Source: Pocillopora verrucosa
Taxonomy: Eukaryota; Cnidaria; Anthozoa; Scleractinia; Pocilloporidae
NCBI RefSeq assembly: GCF_036669915.1
Contig: NC_089315.1
Location: 6,905,791 to 6,969,790 of the forward strand
Direction: 5' to 3'
DNA: 64,000 nt
The position numbers were made by a program, and so were the translations under genes. The notes under the pieces were generated by a model. The model searched no databases. It saw only the letters and a list, made by a program, of their open reading frames with translations, and was not told the origin of the DNA. This document shows, piece after piece, positions 24,901 to 36,293 of the stretch; position 1 is the stretch's first letter; every line of letters begins with the position of its first letter.

Positions 24901-27900
24901 ACATTCTGCTGCTCCTACTGAAATCCAGACAATTGAAAAGGTAATTCATGAGATTATTTAACTTTCCTCACTTTCAAAATGTGGTGTCTTAGTTCAGTTG
25001 GTAGAAGTATCTTAAACCACTTTCTGGTAGGAAAGGAATGTATTTTTTTAAAGTTAACTATTATTCAATTAAATTACTGAATATATGGTATGCAACAAAT
25101 TGAAGGGTGTCCCTTTTTATTATAGTGCAATCAAAATTTATTGATATAATGAAAAAATTAGTAGAATCAACTATTATTGTCCTTCATGATATGCAGTCAG
25201 GTTTCCAGACATATGTCTCTGTAATATTGATTATTGATTAAGTATTTAAAAATGATAATAATGGCACAATTTATTCTCCCAAGTGACTCTTTTGATCAAA
25301 ACAAATTATTTGCAAGCATATCTCATTTATATTTTGTCCTAGGTTAGAGTAATTTTTTTGATGACAACTTTGATAAATATTGTATACTTGTATCAATGCA
25401 TGCAAGTAAGATTTGATAAGCTTAATATTCTGGCTGGAAAATGTAGTTTGCTTGATTTTTGTTGAGGGTCAAGCTTGGGAGATAAAAACATACCTGCAAC
25501 TACCCGTAACCCTTCAGCTTGCAGCAGTGAGAGGAAATTGTACAATGGCTGCAAAAATAGTCTGGAATTTTTACATGTAAACTATTTCATGCTATTTGAA
25601 GACTATTCATCATGGACATTCACATAGGTAACAGAGAGATATTGATACTCCTAAAGATGGAAGAGACTTGAAGGGTGCAATGTTGGCACTCAAACTCAAT
25701 TAAATGGCATCAAAAGTTATGTTTTTTCTTCTTTGTTGTACTTTGTTGATTAATTACGATGGAAGCCATGTTTAATATCTCTTTGAAAACTAAATGCTGT
25801 GCATTAATGTGGTCTTAATTAAATTGTAAGCACTGTAATAGCTTATTATTAATTTTATTGGTTAGATAGTATGGTAAGGCTTGATTTGAAAACAAGAATG
25901 CTGGCAATATTTTTTATTCCTGTGATATTGTAGGATGCTAGATTACAAGAGCTTGATGATGAGCATGACCTTTTACAAAATGGTCTTCAGGTCATCGAAA
26001 AAGCTAGAAAGTGGTATTTTAAAAGAATCACAGCTATTCAGGAAGAGAAATTGCACCTTCAAAATGACGACCAATATTCTCTTGAACAGGTAATTCATTA
26101 TGTCATCATAATGTTTCATTACAAGTTTGACCAGGCACCTGTATCAGAGAACATTCTAAAAATGCACATGCATTAATTGATCAATTGATGTCACTATGAC
26201 TTGTTTAGAACAACTTGAAAATGATAAGTAAAAGCAATTCATTTTTGTATGTTGTATCATGAATATAAGAAGAATATTTAACAACAAACCACCTGATTAA
26301 GGAGGCTGTGTAGATGAATGAGTGACTCCTCAATGTCTGCTATTCACTTCAATTTGTTAACTGAAGAAAGCATTCTATGAGGGAGGCAACAGGCAGATGA
26401 GCCTTTTCATCATATAGCAAACCAGTATCCCACTTGTAACATTTTCCACAAATCAGTCATTGCTCATAAATATTGCCAGGATCATGCACCCTTTAGAAAG
26501 TATTTGAGGAATGAAGATTTGTATGTTGGTTATATGGCCATGAACAGTGTGGCCAACAGAAAGGAAGTATCAATCAAATTTGTTTTTCTAGGTGATAGGA
26601 AATACATTTTGCAGTATAATTATGTTTGTCCTATTTTTATTTGGCTTGAATGTTGCCCAGATTTCAAGCTAGAAAGAGAGCTTGAAAATTGCTGAAGATG
26701 CAATCATGGCAAAAGGGGCCATTTGACATACCAAAAATACAGAACTCTGACTAACAGAAATTATAGTCAAAATGAACACCATGTATGTTGCAAAAGGTCT
26801 GTAAGGCTTACAATTTGTATTCATTACTGTAAAAAGATTTCTGAATTTTTTTCTCTTGGGCTAACTTTTGAATGTTAAATTTTTAAATACATTTATTGTG
26901 CTCATCTACCCCTTTGCAGTTTCAGTATGAAATTTTGCTTCACAAGACAAGAAGGAGAGAGCTTGGTTTGGATGATGACTCTTTTAAAGAGCACAAACAT
27001 CACATACAGAGTGTGAATCAGTCCTTAGAAAGAATCATTGAAGGGAAATCACCTGTAAAGGTACACATAGTTTAGGTCTCTTGTTTGAGTTGCTTTTTCA
27101 TTATAGAAGTTTCACTCTCAGGATTGATCATATTTAGAACAATTTTTGGCTCTTCCTTCTGCTCAGCTGATATGCTAATCCCTTTTGAATGATATGGATA
27201 ATTTTTTTCCTTAGGCATCACTAACTTCAAGTTCAGAAGCTAGTAATGAAAAACAATGGCTGCAGGATGAAGTAGAACGTCTCAAAAAGGTCATTATAAA
27301 AATTAATAATTAGACTGTAGCTTGTTTTTTGTATGCATAGTCTGTGTATCTCCTACATGTAGCCTGTTTATGTGGCTAAATCTCAGGGATCTGAAAATTT
27401 CTAACTTTTAACCCATTTTTGTTGTTTTTAAATAATATATTTCTAGTATTTAGCCTCTCAGAAATCTGTTATCAATTTTGTGCATAGCAAAGTTAACAAG
27501 TGCCTCCCTGATAATTTTTAAGTGCTAGCGTTTATTGTGTGGCTCTCTTTCAATATTGTTGCAATTTTCCCTTAGTGTAGCCCTTTTTTAACATTTTCCC
27601 TTCCAAGCTCTCATAATAGTAATTCTCCTTACTGTCTACCATACAATTCTTATGATTTTAGTTCAAAGAACTAGGTATTGGATCGTATTGGATCAACTAA
27701 TAATCTCCTAATTAATATTTTTGTTTATTCCCATCATTTGTCTGCTTGATACTATGTTGATATTGTAAGGAGAAATTCTGTCTTGGTCACTCATGGGAGC
27801 TGTTCAGTCAATAATAATGGTTAAGAGACCATAAAGAATTGTTGATTCGTGTTATTTGTATAATAATATATTTTCATCATCAGGAGGTCTCTGAGAAAGG

Positions 27901-28015
27901 AAGTAAAATTGCTCAACTGGAAACTGAGAAGTCTGCTCTCATCCGCGACTTGTTCAACAGCAAAGCGTCAGGAAAAAATGGACTTAGCACAAAAAAGCCC
28001 CATCAGATCTTCTAA
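21923..28015 (+). CDS. SAPCD2: Suppressor APC domain-containing protein 2 homologue
   Basis: SAPCD2 is a cortical regulator of spindle orientation and planar cell division in vertebrates. Six exons were joined with consistent phases: 21923-22535, 24786-24940, 25934-26089, 26920-27060, 27215-27289, 27884-28015, giving 423 residues. Residues about 41-115 (PREFLRYLKTLFDILDEKG, then FVRLSDIETRW and NGLLNFERL) match the conserved N-terminal SAPC domain, which resembles an EF-hand pair. A serine- and asparagine-rich linker follows. Exon 3 (ELDDEHDLLQNGLQVIEKAR) and the last exon (EVSEKGSKIAQLETEKSALI) match the two conserved coiled-coil blocks of human SAPCD2. The start is the first ATG in the open frame. 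A further ATG five codons later cannot be excluded. A poly(A) signal AATAAA lies at 28347-28352. Some invertebrate homologues are named Ananas. Confidence 0.88.
27588..27800. mobile_element. TTAA-type MITE copy
   Basis: TTAACATTTTCCCTTCCAAG begins the copy, and its interior (TATTGATATTGTAAGGAGAAATT-like sequence) and end (CTCATGGGAGCTG) match the copy at 46329-46541. It lies in the last intron of SAPCD2. Confidence 0.5.
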
Positions 28016-29874
28016 TCTGAAGGCAAGGCCGGCCAACCTGTTTCGAGTTGCCTATAAGGAGCTTCAAGTCACTATATTGGTAACATCTCCGAATGTCTTC
28101 AGTTTCAACATGGAGTCTGATAAAGATATAAGTTACCCTATCCATTCTACTCGCTAACAACTGATATGGATAGTTTACAATCTCTCGCTTACTCATTGCT
28201 CGCTGCGCTGCTGCTGAAAATCCTATAGGTCAGCAGAGCATTAATTAAGCAACACACGATAAGGCATGTATTAAATTGAAAAAGATAGGGAAAAAAGTAT
28301 ATATTTATATAAAAATAATTATCAGCGCCTGTTATTAGCAATGATAAATAAAAAGTTAATATACTTGTTAAGCAAATGGATCGCCTAATTTTTTTTCAAG
28401 TGTTATGAGCTTTTGACTTTAATATACATACTGTTGTTACAGCCCTACAACAAACGAAATTGATTTCTAAACATTATTTAGGGTATTATACATAGTAGGA
28501 GATGATCTTGATTCCTGTTGAGCGCACCAGATGTGTTTACTGTACATTTTACTGAGATCAGAATCCAGGAGTTGTTTTATAGTTTAATTTTATAATCGTA
28601 CATAAAAGAAGTATTATTGAAATATTAACGTAAAGAGGTAAAGTGAGAAAATATGAATTTTAATATCTCTTTACTTCAAAAATTGAAAAGCAGTGAAACA
28701 TAAATTATGAAAAGACATTTTTTTTATCGATATACTTGCATATTTGTAGTATATTTTGATTTAAATAGTTTATTCGATAAAACGCTTTGTTGAAGTGAGA
28801 AAGAGTAAAATTCTTACCGTCATTGACAAAGCAGTTTGTATGTGATTGTGTCGAGAAATTCGCCAAGGGACCGGGAACGATGCTTAAGAGGAGCCAATCA
28901 GAACACTTGATTCTACTGAGGGTTAAACTGGTTTATAACATAGCGCGTAAATTTGTCTAATCAAATTCAATTCCGTGAGCGACTGCTTCATATTCCTATT
29001 GTGCACGCTCCTGACGTCAGCAAACAAATCCCTCGAGAAAAACAATTTTTAACCATCGGGTTGAAGATGTGAAGCACACGGTAAGTTTGGAGAGCACGAA
29101 AAATGCGCAAGAGTTGCTCGAGGCGTAGCCGAGAGCAACTCTAGCTTCTTGAGTTAAGTGAAGTGCACTTTGGCAAAGGCGAAGAGATTGGCCAATAAAA
29201 ATACGGCTGCATGCAGATGCATATGTAGTTATTTCTACATAACAAAAAAGAGTGTACACGCTGAAGGGTGTAACTTTAAATATAAGCTTACATCGACACA
29301 TGCAGTAAATATGAAAAGAAACGGTTACCAATTCAAAGACTTTCCCCCAACTCCAAACAGATCTGCTCTTTGCCATAACCCCTCTGAGGCTGTTTTCTTC
29401 GTTACGACTTTTTTTCTAGTCCGACTCCGAGCGGGAGTCATTCTGTAAGCGTAAGATAATCAACTTCCAAGGAAATTAAGTGGAGTGTTTTGGATACAGT
29501 GCCAAGGCCCCCTAAAGCGAATTTTCTCAATAAACAGCCATCGACAGAACATTTACGTTGTATTTTGGTTGTGTGCAGCGTTGTAACCTGTTGCCTATTG
29601 TCTTCGCAAACCATTCCTCAGTATGTGACCAAGCAACAGCTGAAGTTACAAATTTAAATCAACGTCTTTCCAGCTGGGGAGTATAATGATGTCTACGAAA
29701 ACCTCTGAATATATCGCAAATATCTTTAAACAAATTGAAGTTTCAATTATGCCGCGCTAACTGGATCGGTTAGCGACAGGTGTTCACGGGTTTCCTGCGA
29801 ATGACGGCGCTTTGTTTAAGAAAGACGCTTGAAGAAAAATGAATTAATTAGAGAAGTCAGATAGAAGTGGTGAA

Positions 29875-29917
29875 GATTTCAACACTGCCAAAGGTCGCCT
29901 AATTGAAATCTGCTGCG
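29875..29917 (+). repeat. 43-bp direct repeat upstream of TPST, copy 1
   Basis: GATTTCAACACTG through TTGAAATCTGCTGCG is repeated at 30161-30203 with three mismatches. The copies are 286 bp apart, and the second lies 92 bp before the TPST start codon. Confidence 0.8.
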
Positions 29918-30160
29918 GTAGCTGGATTCCCTTTGAAATAATCCGCAGTGGAACTCTTGAGTTTGCGTCAGTATTCCATCGAAAACTTTGAACTCATCAG
30001 AATCACACAACCTTTTCTTGTCGGTGATAATGTAGCCAGACTGAGTCCATGGGCTAAAATTAATTATTGTCTTGTGCACCAGTTCGACTTCAATGCAATG
30101 ACCCCACTGGAAATGGGTCCATTGTAATCATTTGAGAAGAAGAAGGAACATAGCCGCTCG

Positions 30161-30203
30161 GATTTCAACACTGTTAAAGGTAGCCTAATTGAAATCTGCT
30201 GCG
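30161..30203 (+). repeat. 43-bp direct repeat upstream of TPST, copy 2
   Basis: This is the second copy of the 29875-29917 segment. It lies in the likely 5' untranslated or promoter region of TPST, and a GTAAGT that could be a splice donor follows shortly after it. Confidence 0.8.
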
Positions 30204-30294
30204 CTATAGTGGTAAGTTTTCAAATCTACTGCTGCAAACTTCTTAAAATTACGTTTATGACATCGAAACGCTTGATGTTTGAACTACTGCTAAG

Positions 30295-31848
30295 ATGTAC
30301 TTGTCACAACGGAAACTTTGGAAATTTTTCGCAGTCGCATGCGGCCTTTTATCGCTGATGACCCTCTTCTTATTAAGGCTGTTATCGAGGTCCTGTAAAC
30401 ATGAAGAAAACAAGGACTTCCCCACTGTATCGATGATAAATAATGGTCACCCTCCATTACATCACGTGGACCGTTCTACTCCTCTTATTTTTGTCGGTGG
30501 CTTTCCGCGAAGCGGAACCACTCTCATGAGAGCTATGCTAGATGCACATCCCGACATCAGATGCGGGCAGGAGACAAGGGTGATTCCGAAAATCCTCATT
30601 GGTATTTCAAGGATATTCAGCCTTGTCAGTGAGGAAGAAAAACAGAGAAGAGAGGAAGCTGGCGTTACCCAAGATCTTTTGGACTCCGCCGTAGCGGTGC
30701 TGATAGGAGAAATTGTTGCTAAACATGGAGATCCCGCGCCACGATTGTGCAACAAAGATCCCTTAACTTTCAGGAATCTTAGCTATCTAGCCAGAATATT
30801 TCCCAAATCCAAATTTGTTTTCATGGTAAGAGACGGACGCGCTGTTGTCCACTCCATAATGGAGAGAGGAGTTGTTATTCGTGGCGTCAACAATCGCCGT
30901 CCAGAAATCCTTTTGAGAACATGGAATGATGCCACAGGTGAGATGAACGCTCAATGTGTAGCGTTGGGTCAGTCAAGATGTTTGAGAATCCCCTATGAGC
31001 ATTTGGTGCTGTTCCCTACTGAGAGCATGGAAATCATCCTGGAATTTTTGGATGTTTCTTGGAATGACGCAGTGATCCATCATGAAACTATGATAGGGAA
31101 ACCAGGAGGTGTCATCCTTTCCAGGTAAAAGCAGCCATTAATCAATCAGAAAAAACGTCCGAATATCTGATGTGTTTAATGTATACAGCAGTGAAGTTAT
31201 GAGAATCTTCCAGTCTCAGTATTTCCTCGACATCCTTCCCAATTCTGACGGTTAAAAGTTTACCATTTGCGCAAGAATCACTGCGCCCGAAGATTTGATT
31301 TTATTGAGTTACGCGCTGAATCGTTCAGATCCCGCTCATTTTGTGTTTTTATCGAGAGGGCTTGAGGAGGGTTACGAAGCCCCCTTGATACTTTTATCCC
31401 CATCATTGTGCGTTTGTTCGACTCTGGCTTGTTCAAATTCCTTTCGCGTTTTGGTGAGCCAAGAGATCATTTGACACGAGTTAAAGCTCTCTGGTGAGCT
31501 AGTGGTTCTGGTAAAAGTTTTGTAGGAAGACTGAAGCTGTGCCCTTACTCCTAAGGCGCAAGGGGAAAGGAACAAGGGGAAAAAACATATCGCTTTTCTT
31601 GCTTTTCCTATTTATGCCTATGCTTGTTTCTATATTTTATAATTTTTAGCCTTGAAAAGTCAACAGATCAAGTGAAAGAAGCTGTCAACTTGAGAGCACT
31701 GTACAAATGGTCTGAAAGATTATCATCATCTTTAATGGAACATACCAACAGAATTGCTCCTGTCATGAGAACTCTTGGCTATGATACTCGGAAAAAGTGG
31801 CCTGATTACCGAAAGATGGATTCAGTCGTTACAAAACACAATAATTAA
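30295..31848 (+). CDS. TPST: Protein-tyrosine sulfotransferase (TPST)
   Basis: TPST enzymes transfer sulfate from PAPS to tyrosines of secreted and membrane proteins in the trans-Golgi. Two exons (30295-31124 and 31650-31848) join in phase to give 342 residues. A short cytosolic tail is followed by a signal-anchor helix at about residues 11-30 (type II topology). The 5'-phosphosulfate loop PRSGTT is at 71-76, and the catalytic glutamate of CGQETR is at residue 93. The 3'-phosphate loop is seen in MVRDGRAVVHS. GKPGG and SLEKSTDQV match the substrate and dimer region. The C-terminus is slightly shorter than in the human enzymes (370-377 residues). AATAAA occurs at 31880-31885, only 32 bases after the stop. 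The human family has two members; which one this resembles more was not resolved. Confidence 0.92.
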
Positions 31849-32797
31849 TCTCTACATTTAAAGTAATTAAACAAGTTCAAATAAAACGCAAAGCAATCAT
31901 TATATTCTTAATTATAATTTTATTTAATTCCTCCTCTCTAGGCCTATTACCCCCTCCTATCAGAGACGTTGCAACTTCGGCAAGTTGCATCTACACTACT
32001 ATTTTTTATCTTATCTCTTATATGTCTTATAATCCCCTTATTTAATTCCTCCCCCCCCCCCCCCGTGGTTCATTTTTTCTTGTGACTATACCCTCTTCCC
32101 CTTCTTCCCTTCCGTGGGCTTGATTTCCGACCGCTCTCTGGACTCTGGTTTTCTTTGGCGGAGGGAACGCCGGCTCCTTTGTCAGACAGTGGCTTGTTGT
32201 TAACCTCACTAGCTCTTGATATAATGTTGTATAAATCTCAGAATGACACGGCTCATTTCAAGTTCAGGAGAAGTCAGTTACAAGTTCAGGGAAAAAAGGA
32301 GACGTCGGTACAAACTTTTCGACATCAACTCCTTGGAGTTGGCGATTTTTTTTAAAATTTAAAAAAATATATAACTGACGGAAAAAATAACGAATGATAA
32401 TAATAATATTTACCTCTGTGGACGCATTTATTACACAGGTATTTATTTTAATTTATGTTCTGCACTTTTTACATGACTCGGCATTTATTTGTACGTTAAA
32501 ATTTCACCAATAACAGATGGTAGCATTTTTAGTTCTAGATAAAGCAGGCTGACTTGGGGTGTTATAAGTCATCAATAGTCACTCCTTATGGAAGCTGAAT
32601 AATTTGTACATTTTGCGCGGGAAACATTGTGTATGTCATTTTTGACATTTATTTCTCGTGTGAAATGTCCTGCAATTTTCTGTGACGCTTATATAACAAA
32701 TTTAGCTCTAAATGCGTGTCCGCTGAATACCCCTTGCACCGTCTAGGCGTTGATTTTCCTCTCGCCCGAACTGAGCGTCGAGCTAAAATTTGCATCG
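31849..32797. other. Intergenic region between TPST and ZDHHC24-like
   Basis: It contains the TPST poly(A) signal and a poly-C tract at about 32049. No further gene is seen. Confidence 0.5.
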
Positions 32798-33652
32798 ATG
32801 ATGGAGAGTAAAAAGAGTTGGTTGCAAGCGTATATTCCTCAGAAACCATCCGATTATGTAGCATTCTTATTCATGATTGTTATGCTTTGGGTAATTGCAC
32901 TCTTTGAACTATTTGTTGTCCTACCGCTTTACCATGAACCCTTCTCGTCATGGTGGTGTTTACACGTGTTTTGCGGTTTTTTCTTGTGGTTGAATGTGTT
33001 CGCCAACTTTTTCTTTCTGATCACAACGGATACAACAGGAAAGAATCTGGGAATGCCGTCCGTATTGAAGCCCGGCTGGACTTATTGTCCATTCTGTCAA
33101 CTGAACGCACCTCCAAGAGCCCATCATTGCCAAGTCTGCAACGAATGTGTTTTGAAGCGAGATCACCACTGTATATTTGCCGGAAAGTGTGTCGGCTTCA
33201 GGAACTATCGCTATTACATGTTTCTAGCGTTGTACCTTTGGTTAGGAGCTTTTTATGCCAATGCTTTTCATCACGAATATGTGACGTCGGAAATCGGCAG
33301 TTTCAGCGTTGCAACAGTACTCACCATGGTCACTCCAATCTTGATGTGGATGTTAGGATACACGACTCTTTACGGATTTTTCATTTCCTTCATGACGGGG
33401 CTTTCTATCTTTGCGTTCATTCTCTTTAGTGGCATGCTGTTCTTTCAGATCAGAATCATTTCTCGCGGTCAGACTTCGTATGAGAGAAAGAAGAAAAAGA
33501 AAGAATATGACCTCGGCTGGAAGCAAAATTTCTTGGACGTTTTTGGAGAGAAATGGTATTTAGCTTGGATCTGGCCCACTGTAAGTTCACTTTTGCCAGG
33601 AGATGGGACAAATTACAAGAAAACGTATCTTCAGGAAAGCAAGGACCTCTGA
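32798..33652 (+). CDS. ZDHHC24-like: DHHC palmitoyltransferase, ZDHHC24-like
   Basis: DHHC proteins attach palmitate to cysteines of membrane-associated proteins. This is an intronless gene of 284 residues. Four hydrophobic segments are visible, two before and two after the cysteine-rich domain. The zinc-binding cysteine and histidine cluster spans about residues 97-131 (CPFCQ, RAHHCQVC, DHHC), and the catalytic DHHC is at 122-125. The tail RGQTSYERKKKKKEYDLG and WIWPTVSSLLPGDG match remembered human ZDHHC24 (RGQTTWEWARGQHSYDLG, WLWPFLASPLPGDG), which favours ZDHHC24 over ZDHHC22. Two adjacent ATGs (32798 and 32801) could start translation. The single-exon structure is unlike the neighbouring genes. 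Confidence 0.9.
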   Translation: MMESKKSWLQAYIPQKPSDYVAFLFMIVMLWVIALFELFVVLPLYHEPFSSWWCLHVFCGFFLWLNVFANFFFLITTDTTGKNLGMPSVLKPGWTYCPFCQLNAPPRAHHCQVCNECVLKRDHHCIFAGKCVGFRNYRYYMFLALYLWLGAFYANAFHHEYVTSEIGSFSVATVLTMVTPILMWMLGYTTLYGFFISFMTGLSIFAFILFSGMLFFQIRIISRGQTSYERKKKKKEYDLGWKQNFLDVFGEKWYLAWIWPTVSSLLPGDGTNYKKTYLQESKDL

Positions 33653-36293
33653 GAGTCGTGTAACTCTAAAGCAACATTTTAATGTCCCAAATTGTACCTG
33701 GTAATATTTGAAACAAAATTAAGGAGTTCTGTGGCTGGTCTGGGATTTTAAAAGAAGGGCCTCAGCATCTTACATGTCTTGGATTTTATCATTCAGCACC
33801 CCCTTTGGTGTAAGGCTTGGTTTTCACTAGATTTGCAACTATAAGGGCAAGCATAGCCTTAATAGACAATTTTAAATTGAGTGTCAAAACTTAGCTTTTT
33901 ACCACTATCAGTCATAAAAATTTTGCTGTAAAGCAAATACTTGAAAACATAGTGAAAAAGATGTAACAGTCCTGATATACTTCAAGTTCCTACTATGAGA
34001 GTTATCTAGACTAATCAGAGAGTGAAGTAAAAACAAAACAATTCTGGATTACCATGCATGCTCTATTCTAGAATAACACTGAGAAATACAAATGTCAGGA
34101 TCAAATTTTTTTAATCCTTTTGCTTGTGCTTTTTCTTAAAGCTGTATATCTTTTGTACATTGTAATGTTTTCACTTACATGTATGAATGCGTTGGTAGTG
34201 TAAACAAGGATATACTCTTTTGAAGCTGTAAATTTATGTTTTTCCTCAACAACTTCAGGTTACAACTTTCAAGTAGTGCATAATCATAGGTGTAATAATC
34301 CAAAAACTTTGAATTGGCCCACAAGATATCCTGTGTTGTACCATTTCAGACTGTAAACATAATTTTCAACAACTGTTTGTTGTAATCAACATTCATGTTC
34401 CAAAGGCAAAGTGATTATTGTCAAATAATTCCTGAGATAAAGCAGACAGGATTATTCAACAACATTCACTGAATACAAGGAGGATAGTTGCTTCAGTAGA
34501 ATTTCTCAGGTGATTATCAGGCAAACTGCTTGTTTGCATTCCTCTTGGGGATCATCAAAAATTGCCTGCTTGCCAATTTGAAAATTAGAGTAATCCAATT
34601 TTGTAATCAATAATTTTTTTTTAGTTTTCGCTGTAATGTTCTTATTTGATGTAAGGTTTTAACACTCTGGCCCATTGGGATTTACACGAACTTTGACTCC
34701 TTTTGGATCTTGGGATAGAAAAATGTTGGAAGATTATTAATAGAGCTTATTGTAGTGCATAAATTATGGTACCCCAGTGTTTGAACAATGTCATTGTAGT
34801 TGGAGCCATAAATATTGTATTATTTTTTTGAGCACTTTGAGTTTATTTAACTTTGAATAGCTATTTATTAGAAAATGAGACTGCTAGAGTTTGATGACTG
34901 AACAAAAGCTTTGTTTAGTCAAAGTGTTGTAGGTGGCTTTGAGTCCATTAAAGATCCAGGATGAATAACAAGAAATTGAATGTGTCTGTAGTTTGAGACT
35001 TTATGTGGCATCAAAAGTGTTAATGTGATTAATTATTGTGTACTGGGTTAATGCCTTAAACTGGAGTTTTTGGACCCCATAGCAAATAGCATATTGCTCT
35101 TTAGCTCTCACTCTCTTTCCCCCCCCCCTCCCTGCCCGCTCTCCACTGCCCACATGAAAAGAAAGTACTGTCTTTGATGTAGAGCTTTAACCCCCAAATA
35201 TGACTATCTTTGTGGAAACTTAAAAGTGCTTGTCAACTTATTTGATAGGTCTGATCTGAAAAAAGATTTTTAACCTTATGAATCACAACTGTCAGCAGCA
35301 GACAGTTTGTACACAATGGATTGAAATAAGGGGAAACGTATCTCCTTAAACAGTGATGAAATTTGATAAGATCGCGTGACCCTGGTTAATTATACACTGG
35401 TCATGCAGTCACTCATTCATTCCCAGACCCCCGAACGGGCGTGGAACTTCATCGTTCGCGACTGGTTCATCGTTGAACCTATCGACGAACAACGACACAG
35501 AGGTAAGAATCTGTAAGTCAGGTCGTTCATTCTTGATATGCACTTGCTTTCCACCGAAAATCGAAGGTAACTATTACTAAAGGTATAAAACTGTGTTTGT
35601 GACACATTTGCCCCTTCACATATGGTCAGATGTTACACAACTCGGATCCTCTACCTGTCACAAGATATCACAATATAGGGGAATGTTTACATCAGGGTAT
35701 ATTCTGGGGCCCATTCAGAAACTAAAGCTTTTATCCAGAGAAGAGTGTCTTATTTTCATTTTCAGCGCAAAAGTTTTCTTTAAATCACATAGGAAGGACC
35801 GATGGCCATGTTAGAATAACCGGCTAAGGATCATTCTTTAGTTCAGAAAAAACCGATTCGGTTTTGTTCCTCAGAAGAAGGATGATAATGCAGTCTGGTT
35901 GGGAGATATCTACCGTACTCAGTATTAAATATCGCGTATAGGTTTTTTTTCTCTTATTTTAATGAATTTTGAAACTTGAAACCAAATGCACGCATGAGCG
36001 CAATTGCACAATAAGACATAAATTACCTGCACTGACTCTATTTGGTAAATTACTTTTTAAAAGTACCCAGGGGTTCGGTCGAAACAGACTCATCACCGAG
36101 GTAACTTTAAGAGATTTTGGTGATAGACAAAAACGTTGCGTTTTCTTCGCTTTTTTGAAAAATTAAACAATTTGCTTTACATGGTGAAATCATTATTTTG
36201 TAGTATGAAAGTGTAAAACGGGCAGACAAGTACAATTAACCACCTTACATTAACGTACCGTCAGTAAAATATCTTGTTTTCTTTCAGGAAATC
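33653..36293. other. 3' region of ZDHHC24-like and 5' region of beta-helix gene
   Basis: AT-rich sequence with a C run at about 35119-35128. The only gene structure seen is the splice acceptor at 36286-36287, which implies an unmapped 5' untranslated exon of the beta-helix gene. Confidence 0.5.

Larger units (their letters stand above)
28016..30294. other. Intergenic region between SAPCD2 and TPST
   Basis: It contains the SAPCD2 poly(A) signal, a full CRE-type palindrome TGACGTCA at 29012-29019, and the 43-bp repeat pair. Open frames at 29017-29448 on both strands are not recognisable proteins. Confidence 0.5.

Noticed and set aside
29017..29448. Overlapping open frames of 96 and 119 codons on opposite strands
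   Set aside because: There is no recognisable domain or splice context, and the composition looks non-coding. They are probably chance frames upstream of TPST.
32950..33429. A 159-codon plus-strand frame
   Set aside because: It is the shifted frame of the ZDHHC24-like gene.
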